Source of the DNA: a bacterium 210820-DFI.6.37
GTDB lineage: Bacteria; Bacillota; Clostridia; Peptostreptococcales; Anaerovoracaceae
DNA: 64,000 bases
Assembly (NCBI GenBank): GCA_020558355.1
Contig: JAJCKG010000006.1
Span: 1 to 64,000, forward strand
Direction of reading: 5' to 3'
Shown here: positions 61,879 to 64,000 of the stretch, in pieces
Layout: every line of letters begins with the position of its first letter
Numbering within the stretch: position 1 is the stretch's first letter
Made by a program: the position numbers and the translations under genes
The notes under the pieces: model-generated
Database searches by the model: none
Told to the model about the DNA's origin: nothing
What the model saw: only the letters and a program-made list of their open reading frames with translations

Positions 61879-62610
61879 CTAAAGATTCTTCTTTTTATAA
61901 ATAAACCAAAACGCGATACCGGTAAATACGGCAAGATATGCCAGCAGGATAAGAATTCCGGTAAATCCCGCGGCCTCTCCCGCTGAAATGCTGCGCATCA
62001 TGCCGCTGGTCTGAGAAAGGGGGAGGGCGGAGAGAAACTCCCGTAGTCCGGACGGCATTTGATCGGTCGAGAAAAAGGTGTTGCATAGATAAGCCATGGG
62101 CATGATGATGTAATTGGAAAAACGGGGAACATCCGCGTGGTTTTTTGCGAGGAAGGAGATTACCACACCCACAGCGGAAAAAACCGCCCCGTTGAGAAGC
62201 ATGATCAAAAATGAAAGACCGTTGAAAATCAGGCCGGTCCGGATGGGAAGCGTAAGAAGAACAATAATGCTTCCCGCGTATAATCCGCGAAGACTTCCTC
62301 CCAGGATCTGTCCTACGATAAACTGCCAGAGGGGAGTAGGGGAAATCATGACCTGATCAAAGGCTTTTTCGTAAAGCCGCTGTACATTCAGGTTCTGGGC
62401 AATCGCGTTGAAGCTGCCATTCATAGTAGTTAGAGAAACGACACCTGGGATCAGAAAATTCAGATAAGGCTCCCCATGGGATGTCGTTTGTATTCCCAGC
62501 CCAAATACGATCAGATACATAAGGGGCGCTACCATAGCGGCCAGAGTAATCTTATAAAAATCACGTTTAAATTCCGTCCATTTTTCCCATAAAATCGTAA
62601 TGATTCCCAT
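61879..62610 (-). CDS. ABC-2 type transporter permease
   Basis: A 243-residue membrane protein with six predicted helices and an ABC-2 permease layout (AAMVAPLMYLIVFGLGIQTT; then GVVSLTTMNGSFNAIAQN, and QVMISPTPLWQFIVGQILGG as the coupling helix). It is the partner of the ATPase gene immediately upstream on the same strand, forming an exporter of unknown substrate (drugs, lipids or cell-wall material). RBS TTGGAG precedes the ATG. It converges with aroK across a short gap containing GC-rich inverted sequence. Confidence 0.88.
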   Translation of the reverse strand: MGIITILWEKWTEFKRDFYKITLAAMVAPLMYLIVFGLGIQTTSHGEPYLNFLIPGVVSLTTMNGSFNAIAQNLNVQRLYEKAFDQVMISPTPLWQFIVGQILGGSLRGLYAGSIIVLLTLPIRTGLIFNGLSFLIMLLNGAVFSAVGVVISFLAKNHADVPRFSNYIIMPMAYLCNTFFSTDQMPSGLREFLSALPLSQTSGMMRSISAGEAAGFTGILILLAYLAVFTGIAFWFIYKKKNL

Positions 62611-62633
62611 GCTTCAACTCCAAAAAATAATTT

Positions 62634-63476
62634 TTACAATGGTGACAGATGCTTACCGACTCGTTCTACAAAGACATCCTCCAGCGTTGTATCCCGCAGA
62701 GCGGATTGCCCGCGGATATCGGAAAGATAGTCGATGGCCTCACTCCGGCTGTGAAAATAACGACTGTGGACACCCTCCGCGGTAATGACATCTACCGCGT
62801 AGGCGCCAAGGGCGTCGATTAACGCCGCGGGAGTGTTGATTTCTTCCAGTTTACCGCTGTTCATAAGAGCGACCCGCCCGCAAAGAGACTGGGCCTCTTC
62901 GATATAATGGGTGGTCAGCAGAATCGTCAGATTCTTTTCATTAAGCTGCCGGAGCAGGTTCCACATTTGCCTTCTTGAAAGCGGGTCCATCCCGGCGGTA
63001 GGCTCATCCAGCAGCAGGATCTCCGGGTCCGTCAAAAGAGCCCGGCAAACCATCAGTTTTCGCTTCATCCCTCCAGAAAGCTTGCGAACGGTCCGCTTAC
63101 GAAAATCAATCAGTCCGCAGAATTCCAGCAGTTCTTCTGTACGGGCCCGAATCTGTTTCAGCGGCATAAAATACAGCCGGCCCTGATACTCCATGATTTC
63201 GTCCATATCCATATCCTGACGCATGGAATATTCCTGCGTGATAACGCTGATTTTCCGCTTCAAATCAGGGCGCTGACGCGTCAGCTTTTCTCCGTCAATG
63301 AAGATTTCTCCCGATGTTGGCAGCAGCAGAGTGGAAAGCATACTGATGGTGGTTGTTTTTCCGGCTCCGTTAGGTCCAAGCAGACCAAAAAATTCCCTGT
63401 TTCCGATGGTCAGATCCAGAGAATCCACTGCTGTAAAATCATCGAATTTTTTTGTGAGATTTTTAAGTTCTATCAT
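62634..63476 (-). CDS. ABC transporter ATP-binding protein (DrrA/NodI type)
   Basis: A 280-residue ATPase: Walker A GPNGAGKTTTISML (about residues 35-48), Q-loop VITQEYSM, signature LSGGMKRKLMVCRAL (about 137) and Walker B EILLLDEPTAGMD (about 157). The C-terminal extension of about 60 residues is typical of ABC-2 exporters of the daunorubicin-resistance type. Its ATG overlaps the stop of the preceding methyltransferase gene (ATGA), so all three minus-strand genes form one operon. Confidence 0.92.
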   Translation of the reverse strand: MIELKNLTKKFDDFTAVDSLDLTIGNREFFGLLGPNGAGKTTTISMLSTLLLPTSGEIFIDGEKLTRQRPDLKRKISVITQEYSMRQDMDMDEIMEYQGRLYFMPLKQIRARTEELLEFCGLIDFRKRTVRKLSGGMKRKLMVCRALLTDPEILLLDEPTAGMDPLSRRQMWNLLRQLNEKNLTILLTTHYIEEAQSLCGRVALMNSGKLEEINTPAALIDALGAYAVDVITAEGVHSRYFHSRSEAIDYLSDIRGQSALRDTTLEDVFVERVGKHLSPL

Positions 63477-64000
63477 TTGCCGGATCGCCGCTCCTTTGCA
63501 ATGATCAGAGAATAGTAGCCCGCGTCGTCAGGGATCTCCTCTACGCTCCGGTAGATTCGTTCATTTGGCATACCGCAGTTTTCCACCATCTGAACATTGC
63601 GTCCGCTTTCCGCCAGAATTGTTTTTACCTGGTTCATTTTTTTACCGGATTTCATGAGAATATAGTTCCCGCTCTGCTCCAGCTTGCTGTCCAGCTGGTG
63701 GACGGCCGGCACAATGTGCAGCTGCTGGTTCCACTCAGCAAGAGGGAGATTCATCCGCGCCGCTGCCGCGCAGAAAGAGGTTATACCGCTGATAAGCTGA
63801 GTCTCATAGCCTCGGTCCAGGATTCGCCTTTGCAGGTAAGAAAAGGTAGAATAGATGGTTGGATCGCCTAAAGTCAGGAAAACTACATTCTTTCCCTGCC
63901 GCAGATAAGCCTCGATGGTATCTGCCCCTTTTTTATGATTCCGCTCGATTTCCTGCTGGTCGTGGGTCATGGGCATATAAATGGGAAGCAGGTGTTTTTT
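63473..64000 (-). CDS. cbiL: Precorrin-2/cobalt-factor II C20-methyltransferase, 5' end outside the window
   Basis: The C-terminal 175 residues of a SAM-dependent tetrapyrrole methylase. Recognisable are LGDPTIYSTFSYLQRRI (SAM site), then ISGITSFCAAAARMNLPLAE and the end YYSLIIAKERR. The reading frame is still open at 64000 (KHLLPIYMPMTHD upstream of a possible inner ATG), so the start lies beyond the edge. The enzyme adds the C20 methyl in cobalamin ring synthesis. It is coupled to an ABC exporter, which is unexpected for a cobalamin gene. Confidence 0.88.
   Translation of the reverse strand, partial: KKHLLPIYMPMTHDQQEIERNHKKGADTIEAYLRQGKNVVFLTLGDPTIYSTFSYLQRRILDRGYETQLISGITSFCAAAARMNLPLAEWNQQLHIVPAVHQLDSKLEQSGNYILMKSGKKMNQVKTILAESGRNVQMVENCGMPNERIYRSVEEIPDDAGYYSLIIAKERRSGK

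Overview
The window looks like the chromosome of a low-to-moderate G+C, Gram-positive, anaerobic member of the Clostridia, probably an amino-acid-fermenting gut lineage near Anaerovoracaceae/Peptostreptococcales; the genus is inferred and not established. Supporting signs are the conserved sporulation-lineage block yqfC-yqfD-phoH-ybeY-cdd-era-recO, YlmC and TepA, an IspH-S1 fusion, pyruvate phosphate dikinase, indolepyruvate:ferredoxin oxidoreductase, a monoderm-type Tad pilus locus, and strong AGGAGG-type ribosome binding sites with frequent TTG/GTG starts.

Layout. 1-0.5 kb: a 176-bp-period tandem repeat carrying tRNA-Leu 3'-end sequence and its terminator, then a 150-bp dispersed repeat. 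0.5-2.6 kb: MFS drug exporter divergent from a TetR regulator. 2.7-7.7 kb: iorA-iorB-arylacetate-CoA ligase-aminotransferase, a module for oxidising aromatic amino acids to aryl acetates. 7.8-14.6 kb: XRE membrane regulator, VanZ-like protein, tRNA-Leu(CAG), an ABC/FtsX export system, a radical SAM protein divergent from an HxlR regulator. 14.6-23.1 kb: an accessory zone with two broken Fic genes, a Vat-like acetyltransferase, a hydrolase, and a seven-gene MerR-controlled operon (two MerR-type proteins, cupin, double carboxymuconolactone decarboxylase-like protein, unknown, ferredoxin-fused aldo/keto reductase, alpha/beta hydrolase); it ends with a scrap of a second acetyltransferase and the second copy of the 150-bp repeat. 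23.2-27.6 kb: topB, sstT, PHP phosphatase. 27.9-38.4 kb: the sporulation/ribosome-maturation block, interrupted by a 54-bp-repeat coiled-coil gene, then DUF4342, glyQS and ppdK. 38.5-47.2 kb: nitroreductase, Na/Pi cotransporter, ylmC, tepA, a CpaE-like gene, phoPR, and a Kef-type antiporter. 47.3-53.7 kb: the Tad pilus operon. 53.7-57.3 kb: a glycine-type riboswitch leading into a saccharopine dehydrogenase-family gene and an APC permease. 57.4-64 kb: SPOR protein, rarA, ispH-rpsA, aroK, a reverse-strand ABC exporter and a cut-off cbiL.

How parts work together. The phosphate transporter and phoPR carry the same unusual five-half-site promoter architecture, with identical spacings, so they appear to form one phosphate regulon. 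The Tad operon promoter has a perfect pair of Spo0A boxes just upstream, suggesting coupling of pilus production to the sporulation phosphorelay. The iorAB module would yield arylacetyl-CoA, and its ligase could recover ATP. The most interesting items are the shared Pho promoter architecture, the glycine-type riboswitch with a shrunken second aptamer, the MerR redox operon, an internal ribosome binding site inside ispH-rpsA, and three families of dispersed repeats.
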